Below, one piece after another: positions 43,940 through 52,457 of a DNA stretch of 52,457 nt (the first letter of the stretch is position 1; each line of letters opens with the position of its first letter). The position numbers and the translations under genes were made by a program. The notes beneath the pieces are model-generated. The model worked only from the letters and a program-made list of their open reading frames with translations. It searched no databases and was not told where the DNA came from. The stretch covers positions 1 through 52,457 of the forward strand of contig JAAKDF010000012.1 in the NCBI GenBank assembly GCA_011754105.1, given 5' to 3'. The DNA is from Serratia symbiotica (GTDB lineage Bacteria; Pseudomonadota; Gammaproteobacteria; Enterobacterales; Enterobacteriaceae).

Positions 43940-45805
43940 TTATTGTGCCAACCAGCTTTCAATCTGGCGTTGAATGCCAGCGGCATTCAACGCCAGATCG
44001 GCGCGTACTTCTTCCTGGCTACCTTGCGGTACGAAGCTGTCCGGTAGGCCGATATTTAGCACCGCAAGCGGTCGGCAGCGGGCCATTAGTAACTCATTGA
44101 CGCCGCTGCCAGCGCCGCCGATGACGGCGTTTTCTTCTAGCGTCACCAGCACATCGTGGCTAGCGGCCATTTCCAGCACCAACTGTTCATCCAGCGGTTT
44201 GACAAAGCGCATGTCCACTAGCGTAACGTCGAGCACCTCCGCCGCCTGAGCAGCTTCTGGCAGCAAGGTACCGAAATTAAGGATAGCGATATTCTTACCA
44301 GCGCGGTGAACTCTGCCTTTACCGATTGGCAGCATTTTGAGTGGCTCCAGCGTTGCGCCAGTGCCGGTGCCGCGTGGGTAGCGCACTGCGCTTGGGCCAT
44401 CGTTGTAGTGATAGCCGGTGTATAACATCTGGCGGCACTCGTTCTCATCGCTCGGCGTCATGATCACCATAGTTGGGATACAACGCAGGAACGATAAATC
44501 GAAAGCGCCCTGATGGGTCTGGCCGTCAGCGCCAACGATACCACCGCGATCAATGGCGAACATCACCGGAAGTTGTTGGATCGCCACATCGTGGATCAGT
44601 TGATCGTAAGCGCGTTGCAAGAAGGTGGAGTAGATAGCCACTACTGGCTTGTAGCCGCCGATTGCCAGACCAGCGGCAAAGGTTACCGCGTGCTGCTCGG
44701 CGATCGCTACGTCAAAATATTGTTTTGGGTAGTGACGCGAGAATTTCACCATGCCAGAACCCTCACGCATCGCGGGCGTGATGGCCATTAGCGCGCTATC
44801 TTTGTCGGCCGTTTCACACAACCAGTCACCAAAAATTTTTGAATAGCTTGGCAAGCTGCCAACGATCTTCGGCAGCTTGCCACTGGCTGGATCGAACTTT
44901 GGCACCGAGTGGAAGCTGATCGGGTCTTTTTCCGCCGGGGCATAGCCTCGGCCTTTCTTCGTCATGATGTGCAGTAGCTGCGGGCCTTTTAGGTCACGCA
45001 TATTCTTCAACGTGGCGACCAGGTTATAGACATCGTGGCCATCAACCGGGCCGATATAATTGAAGCCTAGTTCTTCAAACAACGTACCTGGAACCACCAT
45101 ACCTTTCATGTGTTCTTCGGTGCGTTTTACCAGTTCTTTGATTGGCGGTAGGCCGGATAGCACTTTTTTACCCCCCTCGCGTAACGTGGTGTATAGCTTG
45201 CCGGAGAGCAACTGCGCCATATGGTTATTCAGCGCCCCGACATTCTCTGAGATCGACATCTCGTTATCGTTTAACACCACCAGTATATCAGGGTTGATGT
45301 CTCCGGCGTGGTTCATCGCTTCAAACGCCATGCCAGCGGTAATAGCACCATCGCCGATCACGCACAGGGTGCGGCGGCCCAGCCCCTCACGCTGCGCTGC
45401 CACCGCCATGCCGAGGCTAGCGCTAATCGAGGTTGACGAATGGCCGACTGACAGCACATCGTATTCGCTTTCGGCACGCCAAGGGAAGGGATGTAGGCCG
45501 CCTTTTTGACGGATGGTGGCGATGCGGTCACGGCGACCGGTTAAAATTTTATGTGGGTAGGCTTGGTGGCCAACATCCCACACCAGGCGATCGAACGGCG
45601 TATGGTAGACATAGTGTAAGGACACTGTCAGTTCGACGGTACCCATCCCGGAGGCGAAGTGGCCGCTAGAGCGGCTGACGCTGTCTAGCAAGTATTGCCG
45701 AAGTTCATCACACAGCTTCGGCAAGCTATCTTTAGTCAGCAAACGGAGTTTATGGGGATCTTCCGCTAGCGCTAAGGTTGGGTATTTAGCTATATTAATA
45801 CTCAT
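43940..45805 (-). CDS. dxs: 1-deoxy-D-xylulose-5-phosphate synthase
   Basis: Dxs condenses pyruvate and glyceraldehyde-3-phosphate, the entry step of the MEP pathway, with thiamine diphosphate. The cofactor motif [18 protein letters not shown]...NDN, the [16 protein letters not shown] segment, and the transketolase-like pyrimidine domain ([15 protein letters not shown]) are intact. The length of 621 is standard (620). ispA and xseB precede it in the usual order, but a 219-base spacer with a repeat separates ispA from dxs. Confidence 0.97.
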   Translation of the reverse strand: MSINIAKYPTLALAEDPHKLRLLTKDSLPKLCDELRQYLLDSVSRSSGHFASGMGTVELTVSLHYVYHTPFDRLVWDVGHQAYPHKILTGRRDRIATIRQKGGLHPFPWRAESEYDVLSVGHSSTSISASLGMAVAAQREGLGRRTLCVIGDGAITAGMAFEAMNHAGDINPDILVVLNDNEMSISENVGALNNHMAQLLSGKLYTTLREGGKKVLSGLPPIKELVKRTEEHMKGMVVPGTLFEELGFNYIGPVDGHDVYNLVATLKNMRDLKGPQLLHIMTKKGRGYAPAEKDPISFHSVPKFDPASGKLPKIVGSLPSYSKIFGDWLCETADKDSALMAITPAMREGSGMVKFSRHYPKQYFDVAIAEQHAVTFAAGLAIGGYKPVVAIYSTFLQRAYDQLIHDVAIQQLPVMFAIDRGGIVGADGQTHQGAFDLSFLRCIPTMVIMTPSDENECRQMLYTGYHYNDGPSAVRYPRGTGTGATLEPLKMLPIGKGRVHRAGKNIAILNFGTLLPEAAQAAEVLDVTLVDMRFVKPLDEQLVLEMAASHDVLVTLEENAVIGGAGSGVNELLMARCRPLAVLNIGLPDSFVPQGSQEEVRADLALNAAGIQRQIESWLAQ

Positions 45806-45832
45806 TCGATGTTCATATCAGAGGAGTTTACC

Positions 45833-46017
45833 CTTCATCTTTCAAGTTGCAGCGGCATTGGCCACCTTCGATTAACTGGCCCCTCTATGTATCATACCGC
45901 TTATGGGGGCGCTGCTAGCAGTACTCAAATCTGCTCGCGGTAGATTTGTCACCGTAGTGACTAGGTTATCGCTCAGTCACTACCTAGCCGCAGATTGAAA
46001 TCTATTGGGTATAAATG
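45833..46017 (-). repeat. Degenerate type-1 palindromic repeat between ispA and dxs
   Basis: The plus strand begins taccctt-catctttcaagttgca and closes with gcagattgaaatctattgggtata, an inverted pair of the type-1 ends. The central sequence tcaccgtagtgactaggttat...cagtcactacct has local symmetry. In relatives ispA and dxs are closely spaced. Confidence 0.55.
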
Positions 46018-46024
46018 TCACAAG

Positions 46025-46945
46025 TTAATTGTCGCGTTTAATAATAAAACTAGCTAGTGCTCGCAATGTCGCTGTGTCATAAGATAGCGCCGCTAAAGCA
46101 TTTAATGCAGCTAATGCTTCCTGATAGAGTCCCCACGCCTTAGCCTTTGCGTTGTCAAGCCCCAACAAAGCGGGATATGTACTTTTGCGGTGTTGCTGAT
46201 CCGCTCCTTGACGTTTGCCGATTTTTTCAGTTTCACCTATAACATCTAAAATGTCGTCCTGTACTTGAAATGCCAGGCCGATGGCTGCGGCGTAACGGTC
46301 AAGCAGTGGTAGGGCCGCTCGGCCGGCACCACCGGCGGCCAGAGCTCCAAGACGAATTGCTGCACGGATCAGGGCACCGGTTTTGTGGAGGTGGATCTGC
46401 TCTAGCGCCGCCAAGCCGATTTGCTTGCCTTCGGCGTCTAGATCCATTGACTGGCCACCGCACATGCCAGATACACCGCTGGCAGCCGCCAGTTCAGAGA
46501 CCATTGCTAACCGATTACGCAACGCTACGTCTGGCATATCGGCGTCAGCCAAAATGGAAAAGGCTAGACTTTGCAGTGCATCCCCAGCCAGAATGGCGTT
46601 AGCTTCGCCAAATTTGATATGGCAGGTCGGCTGACCACGGCGTAGATCGTCGTTGTCCATCGCCGGCAGATCGTCATGGATCAGCGAATAGGCATGAATG
46701 CACTCGATTGCGGCAGCTGGTGCATCCAGGTTATTATTTGCAATGCCAAACATTTGCCCGATGGTGTAAACCAAAAACGGACGCAGGCGTTTTCCACCAA
46801 GCAGCACGCCGTGACGCATTGACGCCAGCAAATTGCCATCGTTGAATGGCAAAAGTGCTATGAAATCCAGCAGCGTGCGATCAGCGCGCTGTCGGAAGGC
46901 CAGCAACTGATTGGCAAAGGTGGCGGAGTTGCTGATCTCAGGCAT
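46025..46945 (-). CDS. ispA: Farnesyl diphosphate synthase
   Basis: IspA makes geranyl and farnesyl diphosphate, the primer for UppS. The two aspartate-rich motifs are present: DDLPAMDNDDLRRG, and QVQDDILDVIG. GGKRLRPFLVY and the KTGALIRAA segments are also intact. I choose ATG 46945 (MPEISNSATF), giving 306 residues; it lies four bases after the xseB stop. A longer in-frame ATG at 47020 overlaps xseB and adds unlike residues. Confidence 0.95.
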   Translation of the reverse strand: MPEISNSATFANQLLAFRQRADRTLLDFIALLPFNDGNLLASMRHGVLLGGKRLRPFLVYTIGQMFGIANNNLDAPAAAIECIHAYSLIHDDLPAMDNDDLRRGQPTCHIKFGEANAILAGDALQSLAFSILADADMPDVALRNRLAMVSELAAASGVSGMCGGQSMDLDAEGKQIGLAALEQIHLHKTGALIRAAIRLGALAAGGAGRAALPLLDRYAAAIGLAFQVQDDILDVIGETEKIGKRQGADQQHRKSTYPALLGLDNAKAKAWGLYQEALAALNALAALSYDTATLRALASFIIKRDN

Positions 46946-46949
46946 GTGG

Positions 46950-47216
46950 TTACTCGAAATCCGGAGTAAAAGGTACCAGCGGTGCATCTTTAGCGATGTC
47001 GTTAAGTAGCATGTGTACACGTTGTTCTGCCTGTTGTATCTTTTTTTGGCTCTTACGCGCCAACTGTACGCCGCGTTCGAATTTACTCAGCGCGTATTCC
47101 TCCAGAGGCAATTCACTAGATTCCAGACGTGTCACGATGTTTCCCAACTTGTTAAGGGAGATTTCAAAACGGGTATTTTTATTTTTACCGCCTGATTTTG
47201 AATTATTTTTTTGCAT
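46950..47216 (-). CDS. xseB: Exodeoxyribonuclease VII small subunit
   Basis: XseB is the small helical subunit that coats XseA in exonuclease VII. The family core [20 protein letters not shown], then [21 protein letters not shown], is recognisable. It has 88 residues with a lysine/asparagine-rich N-terminal extension ([14 protein letters not shown]) longer than usual. One extra residue appears in [14 protein letters not shown]. It is coupled to ispA. xseA is not in the window. Confidence 0.9.
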   Translation of the reverse strand: MQKNNSKSGGKNKNTRFEISLNKLGNIVTRLESSELPLEEYALSKFERGVQLARKSQKKIQQAEQRVHMLLNDIAKDAPLVPFTPDFE

Positions 47217-47289
47217 AATCTTCTTTTTATATCATCACGTGAACTGGGGTCTCAGAGACTATCCTAGCATATGTATGGAATTCTGCGCT

Positions 47290-47385
47290 GAGCCTAAATA
47301 TCTGCGCCTAATACCGCTCTACTTTCGTTAAGCCAGGTTTATTGCCTGGGCACGGTGAGACTGCTTTCATAAAATAATCCACATT
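47290..47385 (+). repeat. Second copy of the Tn3-like 3' tail
   Basis: The segment matches 32206-32293 with scattered differences, including gcctaataccgct, actttcgttaa, aggtttattgcctggg and actgctttcataaaat. Upstream transposase sequence seen at the first copy is not recognisable here, so this is a solo end or a more decayed relic. Confidence 0.65.
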
Positions 47386-47621
47386 TTAATGAAGTGTCGG
47401 CGCCAAAACGGGGGTAAATAGGCCCGCGAGTACCCCTACGGCGAGATATCCCCCAAGAGGGTATATGCATAGGTGGTTTGCCAACATTCCGAGGAGGAAG
47501 GGAAGGAGAGGACTAAAACCCCGACGATCGTAGTGATTAGCGGTGTTAAATTATGCATTTAAGCTCTTTTTGGCTGTACATTGTGATAAGGGAAACACGC
47601 AACAAGTTTATAAAAGATATA

Positions 47622-47822
47622 TGCCCTAAATTATTCGAGTTACAGGAAGACGACAACGCATTGACAAATCGGTCGAAAACTAATTTGAACAGCGCGTACG
47701 CTGGGACGAAGAATGAATCTCATACTTGAGATTCATTAACCCCAATCGCTGATATACGTCAGCGACTGGGGTTAGCGAGGTAAGCTCACGCATAGTAAAA
47801 TTGAAGTATGACGGCTATATCA
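47622..47822 (+). repeat. Type-1 palindromic repeat, most complete copy
   Basis: It starts ccctaaattattcgagttac and ends attgaagtatgacggctata. Two clear stems lie inside: aatgaatctca/tgagattcatt (47712-47737) and ccccaatcgctga/tcagcgactgggg (47740-47771). The second is the hallmark centre of this enterobacterial repeat. Confidence 0.7.
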
Positions 47823-48012
47823 AGTTTATTGTATTTGCTTACCTATTTCTTGGTTAACTGCTGGTTTTAAATGCAAATAACTGTTATTTATCTGTTAAAT
47901 AACTAATATTAATGGTGTGCTTAAGTTTATGATTTTCAAATTTATTTAATTTTGTTAATCATATTTTCAGGTAATACGTAAGTAATAGCTATTATGAGTA
48001 AAAAAACAGATT

Positions 48013-48789
48013 TCATCGGTTACATGTCATTAAACAACGCCGCTTTTTCCACCAATCTTGGTTACGCTGATGCATAAGAATATCATACAGTTCGGTACTG
48101 AAGGTAGTAGGTAGAGTATCCCATGTGCCGCTGGGTTTGACGTTAAGCCACCAACTGATCATCTTCTGTAACAGCCGCGCGTTGGTATGCTAATTCTCTT
48201 ATGTTTCGCGCAGTAGCACGATGCCCCCTCTCGGCAATTGTTCCAGTATAGCGTACTGTTGTTGCGCCCCTTACGGCTCTATCACCCTTATGTGCTGTGA
48301 TTTAGCTGCCTGTAATAGCTGGTAGTATACCTCGTACTTGGTGTGCAGCCCCAGTCGCTGAGCCTAGCGCGCTGGCATCATTAGTGCCACCTGCCAGCCT
48401 TGTAAGGTCAAAAATGCGTGGACATAAGCCTCGAGTTCTTGGCATAGCATTAGTAACTGTCGGAATTCATCAGTGGAAAGGCGCTGCTCAAGCCACGGCT
48501 TCTGCTTGGCATCTCTAAATGGTGAGGCGGAACCGGTTATATCGAATTTGACAATCAACGGATCCGCCTGTTTCAGGCGCATGATCAGCCTAGTTGGCAA
48601 TGGAGCAGCCATATCCACCGTACCCATATGAATGCTGCCCACCAGATGCAGTTAGCGACCACGGTGCAGGTTGATGTCCAGTGCCGGGTATAGGCTATAA
48701 CTTAGGGGAGAAATCAGGCGGAGAAAGGCGGAGATTAAGAAGGTATTTGCTTTCAAACTTGACCGGCGAGGGAACCATAGTCGACTCAT
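48013..48789 (-). pseudogene. ybaP: ybaP (TraB/GumN-family protein), decayed
   Basis: From ATG 48789 the minus strand reads MSRLWFPRRSSLKAN, YPALDINLHRGR-stop-LHLVGSIHMGTVDMAAPLPTR, then LKQADPLIVKFD, a middle part ending ALMMPAR-stop, QRLGLHTKYEVYYQLLQAAK, ATLEQ-type pieces, and LMHQRNQDWWKK near the end. The HLxGSIHMG signature of the GumN/TraB family is preserved. At least four stops occur, and the conserved GALHL C-terminus is gone. It lies next to copA, near its position in relatives. Confidence 0.8.
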
Positions 48790-48869
48790 GCTAAACATTC
48801 TCCGCCATACCAGAAAGCCTGAAGGAAAGATGTCAAAACAACCGGAGGCTATTTCGCATCCTGGATGGG

Positions 48870-50955
48870 TTACTCTTTAGGTTTAAAGCACAAAAACCGA
48901 TTAGCATTGCTAACCACGGTAAAGGATGACAGAGCGCCATCGCCGTGCCAGCGACCACAGGGCTGAGCAGCGTACCGATGAGCTGATAGATCACGCCAGC
49001 AGCTATCGGAATGCCTAGCGTGTTGTAAATAAACTCGCCGAACAGATTTTGCTTCATATTCCGTAATGTCGCTTTCTATAACTTTAGCGCATCGGCGACA
49101 CCGTGCAGGCTGTGGCGCATCAGGATCATCGCCGCAGTTTCGATAGCGATATCGCTGCTGCCGCCTATGGTGATGCCCACATCGGCCTGCGCCAGTAATC
49201 ACCCGAGCTATGCCTATCTCTTTGGCAATGTCGTTGGCGGTTAGCGGGTTGTCGCCAGTCATAATTACTAATTAATAGCCTTGCCGGTGGAGGCGCTGCA
49301 ATGCCTCAACGCTGTCACTGCGTAGTGGATCACGGATGTCAAACAACGCGGATTACTCACCATCGGCGGCCAGCAGTACCGGCGTTACGCCGCACTAGGC
49401 TTGGCTGTATATCTATGCCTCTAGCTGACGATCGCTATCTGGTGCTGTTGCAGCAGCGCGGCATTGCCCAGTAGCAGTTTTACGCCGCCCAACTTCACCG
49501 CTGATACCGGCGCTGCGCAAAGTACGGAATTGCTCTATCTGTGGCGGCGTTTGCCTAGCGGCGCGTTCTATGATGGCGCGCCACAGTGTGTGATGGGGAG
49601 CCTTCTTCCAGCGTAGCGGCCCAACTGAGCGCCTGTTGTTTACTAACCTGATTAAAAAAATCATGATCTCCACTATCTGTGGGCGGCCTGTGATCAAATT
49701 GCCGGTTTTATTAAATACCAAGGTGTCGAGTTGGCTGGACCGCTGCAATGCATCTGCATCGTGTACCAGCACGCCAAATTTAGCCGCCAGGCCGAAACCG
49801 GTGATGATCAACATCGGCGTGGCTAGCTCCAGGGCGCACAGGCAAGCAATGATCAACACCGTAGTGGCGATCATTGCTTGCCTGTGCGCCGAAGAAGTAC
49901 TAATGGCAGCGGCGAGGAATAGTACGCTGCCGTTATCGACCACCGTACCGGCATAAAAAGTGTTGCCAACGCTCTTTTGCTGCGGCATTGCTTCACCAGT
50001 TAGCATCGCTTCATCGAGCCACACGTCAACCTGCACGATATCACCATCCAATGGCACGGGATCGCCGGTAGTCAAGCGCAGCCTCGTGCCGAGCTGCACC
50101 TCTGCCAATGGGATAAAAAATTCGCCTTTGTCGGTAACCAGCCGCGCAGTGGGCGGAGTCAGATCCATCAACTGTTCCAATGCCTGCGAAGAAAGATGAC
50201 GCGGCCGTTATTACAGTGCCTGACCCAGGCTGATTAGCACAATGATCATCGCGCTAGCCTCGTAATATAGGTGGCGTGCTGCCATTAGTGGGAAAAAATC
50301 AGGCCACATGTTGACGCTGATTAAGTACAGCTAAGCGGCAGCGGTACCCAGCGCTACCAGCGTATCCACTGTAGCGCTGCCGTTCATCAGCGCATGCTAA
50401 GCGTTACGGTAGAAATCTCCACCAGCAAATACCATCACCGCCAAGGTAATGATACCTAAGAGCAGCCACATGCGCTGGGTTTCTGGCATCAGCGACATGC
50501 TGCCGTCGAATAGACCTCAGGCAAGCAAGTGGCATACCCAGTGCTAGACCAAGCGCCTCCTGCCAGCTAAAATGCTTCATTTTGTTACTCGCGGTTTGCT
50601 GTTGAAGAGCGTAGCGTTCGATCTCGTCATGGATCATCTCCGCACTGTAGCCATATTTTCTCAGTACCATAACCAACGCTGGCGGAGCGCAGTGCCGGTT
50701 ACTAATGCACTGCGCTCCGCCAGGTTTACTAGCGCTTGCTCAACGCCGTGTACGGCCAGAGCAGCCCCTGCTATACCTTACTGACGCAACTGGCGCAACT
50801 CAGACCATTAAGTAACAGTTGCAAGTTATCATCATTATTATTGTCGGTTGCCGGGAGGGAACATGACACCGCTATCTGAGTGTCAGGCAATGAAGAGGTT
50901 GCGTCAGTCAACGGATCAGTTTTTGCGGCGCTGCCACTAGCCAAGTTAACCTGAT
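48870..50955 (-). pseudogene. copA: copA copper-exporting P-type ATPase, heavily decayed
   Basis: CopA pumps Cu(I) out of the cytoplasm. Remnants in order on the minus strand are: the second metal-binding domain (LQLLLNGLSCASCVSKV, CxxC kept), [30 protein letters not shown], the actuator motif [14 protein letters not shown], the ion-path segment [14 protein letters not shown] (normally CPC), [13 protein letters not shown] (phosphorylation Asp of DKTGT changed to Asn), TGDNPLTANDIAKEIG, and [18 protein letters not shown] to the C-terminal FKPKE. Many stops and shifts occur, and a deletion with an inverted duplication is seen at 49833-49890. The 5' end is cut at about 50955, where envZ sequence begins. 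Confidence 0.93.
49833..49890. repeat. 22-bp perfect inverted duplication inside copA remnant
   Basis: Arms 49833-49854 and 49869-49890 are exact complements (ggcgcacaggcaagcaatga followed by tc) around a 14-base spacer. The left arm on the plus strand is genuine copA coding sequence (IIACLCA). The right arm replaces the sequence normally encoding the preceding transmembrane region. Confidence 0.85.
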
Positions 50956-50956
50956 A

Positions 50957-51700
50957 GCGGCGTTTACAAGGGCATTTAACCATATGGCGTCAGTGGTTAA
51001 GTTATTGGCGGATGACTGTACGTTGCTGATGGCTGTGGTCAGTCACGATATGCACACCCCGCTAACTCGCATTCATCTGGCGATCGAAATGATGAGCATG
51101 GATGATGGCTATCTAGCTGAATCTATTAATAAAGATATTTAAGAATGCAACGCCATCATTGAGCAGTTGATCGATTATTTGCGTACCACTCATGAAATGC
51201 CGATCAAAACCAGTGATCTGAACGCTTTCCTTCGTGAAGTAGTGGCGGCAGAAAGTGGCTATGAGCGGGTGAGTGAAACCGTCATGTTGCCAGGCACACT
51301 AATGGTGAATGTCTATCCATTATCCATTCAGCGTGCGGCGGTGAACATGGTGGTCAATGCGGCACGCTACGGTAATGGCTGGATCAAAGTCAGCAGTGGG
51401 CGCGAGCCGCTGCGCGGATGGTTCCAGGTTGAAGACGATGCCCCAGGTATTGAGCTAAAAAGGTTGCAGCATCTTCTATAACCTTTTGTGCGCGGCGACA
51501 GTGTGTGCGTAGCACCAGCGGTGCCGGGCTATGTCTGGCGATTTTGCAGTGCATTATTCACTCGCATGACGGCGTGCTTGATATTGGTACTAGCGAACGT
51601 GGCGGGTTGCTGATTCGAGCTTATATTCCCCTACCAGTGTTGCCAATCGACAAAAGAGCATCGGGAAATGGGCATCAACCCCAGAAGGACAACGCCTGAA
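50957..51700 (+). pseudogene. envZ: envZ osmosensor kinase 3' remnant
   Basis: The plus strand reads [17 protein letters not shown], then the phospho-acceptor region [20 protein letters not shown] (His kept), [12 protein letters not shown], a stop, ECNAIIEQLIDYLRTTHEMP, LSIQRAAVNMVVNAARYGNG, then the ATP lid FQVEDDAPGIE, a stop and shift near 51480, PFVRGDS, and TSERGGLLIRAYIPLP. This is the cytoplasmic half of EnvZ. The periplasmic and transmembrane half is missing; it is cut head-on against copA at about 50956. Confidence 0.92.
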
Positions 51701-51950
51701 GGTTCTGACAACGGGCCGCTTGGAGCGCGAACAGCCAGGACTTCCTGTTTATTACATCGTAATCAGCCGCATCTTCATGCGAGTGCCGAGTATTATTGCT
51801 CATCAGCCAAGGGTCGACTAGGGTGACTCCTCTATGGATGAAATCCTTAGTATTGCGCGTGGCTAATTTAGCGCCGTAATGCAGGTAGGTGGCAGCGATC
51901 TGGTTGTCCGGAATGCTGATAGCAATGCCTGGGCGGTGATTGGTACCCAT
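51675..51950 (-). pseudogene. VapC-type PIN-domain toxin C-terminal fragment
   Basis: The frame reads GIAISIPDNQIAATYLHYGA, then KLATRNTKDFIHRGVTLVDPW. This is the C-terminal half of a PIN-domain ribonuclease toxin of the VapC/FitB type, where D of the IPDNQIAA segment and LATRNxxDF are the conserved parts. The N-terminal first catalytic Asp and the partner antitoxin gene are absent. Past VDPW, the frame runs into unrelated sequence. It is inferred to be a relic. Confidence 0.7.
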
Positions 51951-52152
51951 GAATTCCGTATGCTGAATCGCGCTTAACCTATATCAAAAAGCAAAATCCT
52001 TTCTGGAAACTCCTCTTGCAGCATTCCTCTGAGGCTGTTTTGCAGCTCGAGCGGTCTATTACCATAGGGCATACAAAAGATGACTGTATAAAGTTATGCG
52101 ACCACGATAGCGCTCAAATAAAATTGATACGTGTCCTGTTCATCCAGCTACT

Positions 52153-52457
52153 GGCTTTGTTAAATCAATCGGATTTAGAATAAAAAGCCCTATGAATGGG
52201 CATCTTTTAGGCAATGCGTAGAGTTTCTGGCATACCGGCTAGCGTCATCTTGTTTAATTCATAGCTCATGGCCATAGCCTTTGCAACTTGCTCATCATAA
52301 TCTCGCAGCGACAGGTGACCACCAAATAGCTGTTTTTCTCTGCATATAGCTATTTCAGCTATCGAACGTCGTTAATAACCTGTCATACTTTCCCTCCGTG
52401 TGTTGTCTCCGTTTAAGCCTTCCAGTTGGAAATCTTGAACTTTTACTTGGCCACGGA
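52153..52457 (-). mobile_element. IS903-like element with large internal deletion, cut by window edge (copy E)
   Basis: The right terminal repeat starts at 52153 (ggctttgttaaatcaat) and is followed, on the minus strand, by the transposase C-terminal sequence up to the tgttgtctcc block at 52401-52410. It then jumps to the 5' start (agccttccagttggaaatctt...cttggcca), skipping almost the entire gene. The remaining end lies beyond the window. Confidence 0.85.

Larger units (their letters stand above)
47217..48012. other. Gap after xseB: Tn3-like tail, type-1 repeat, AT-rich tract
   Basis: thiI usually stands near xseB in relatives but is absent. The interval holds the Tn3-like tail repeat (47290-47385), an unidentified stretch to 47620, a type-1 repeat (47622-47822) and an AT-rich tract (47823-48000) with no coding signal. 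Confidence 0.6.

Noticed and set aside
47622-47822. Closely spaced inverted repeats suggesting a CRISPR-like array
   Set aside because: There are no regularly spaced direct repeats; the symmetry is that of a single palindromic intergenic element.
51675-51950. An active toxin-antitoxin locus
   Set aside because: Only the C-terminal half of a PIN domain is present and no antitoxin frame lies beside it.

Overview
The window is a chromosomal segment from a gamma-proteobacterium of the Enterobacterales. Gene order and protein sequences point to the Serratia/Yersinia side. Many pseudogenes, truncated insertion sequences and operon blocks that end abruptly at deletion scars indicate a host-restricted genome at an intermediate stage of reduction. 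A Serratia symbiotica-like insect symbiont is my best guess, but this is inference from gene content and decay state; I see no 16S rRNA gene or other decisive marker.

Layout. (1) 1-5366: an IS903-like element cuts mrp near its start; metG carries an in-frame stop between its catalytic body and its C-terminal tRNA-binding domain; a second IS903-like remnant follows; then decayed yaeP, 3'-frameshifted rof and intact tilS. (2) 5865-26097: a long leftward block in ancestral enterobacterial order: accA, dnaE, (rnhB, dead), lpxB, lpxA, fabZ, lpxD, skp, bamA, rseP, cdsA, uppS, dxr, frr, pyrH, tsf, rpsB. (3) 26098-30467: decay zone with dead ybbJ next to intact qmcA, then fused remnants of cnoX, sapF, sapD and ynfM, and a truncated IS630-family transposase. 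(4) 30468-33755: panB of a non-enteric type with a palindrome before its start, a Tn3-family transposase relic and the longest IS903-like copy. (5) 33806-47216: second housekeeping block: tgt, yajC, secD, secF, nrdR, ribD, (IS903-like remnant), ribE, nusB, thiL, pgpA, then convergent dxs, ispA, xseB. (6) 47217-52457: repeats, then dead ybaP, copA, envZ and a VapC-type fragment, closing with another IS903-like remnant.

The retained genes serve the cell envelope and core information processing: fatty acid initiation (accA, fabZ), lipid A (lpxA, lpxB, lpxD), phospholipid (cdsA, pgpA), undecaprenyl carrier and isoprenoids (dxs, dxr, ispA, uppS), outer-membrane assembly (bamA, skp), Sec export (yajC, secD, secF), replication and translation (dnaE, metG, tilS, tgt, frr, tsf, rpsB, nusB), and cofactors (ribD, ribE, thiL, panB). 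Lost functions are mostly environmental response or redundant repair: copper export, osmosensing, antimicrobial-peptide ABC transport, a drug-efflux MFS protein, RNase HII and a redox chaperone.

I found no convincing new multi-gene system. The most informative signals are the split methionyl-tRNA synthetase, the divergent panB with its palindrome, the mosaic deletion junctions, a 22-bp inverted duplication inside dead copA, and intergenic repeat families that fill gaps left by lost genes.
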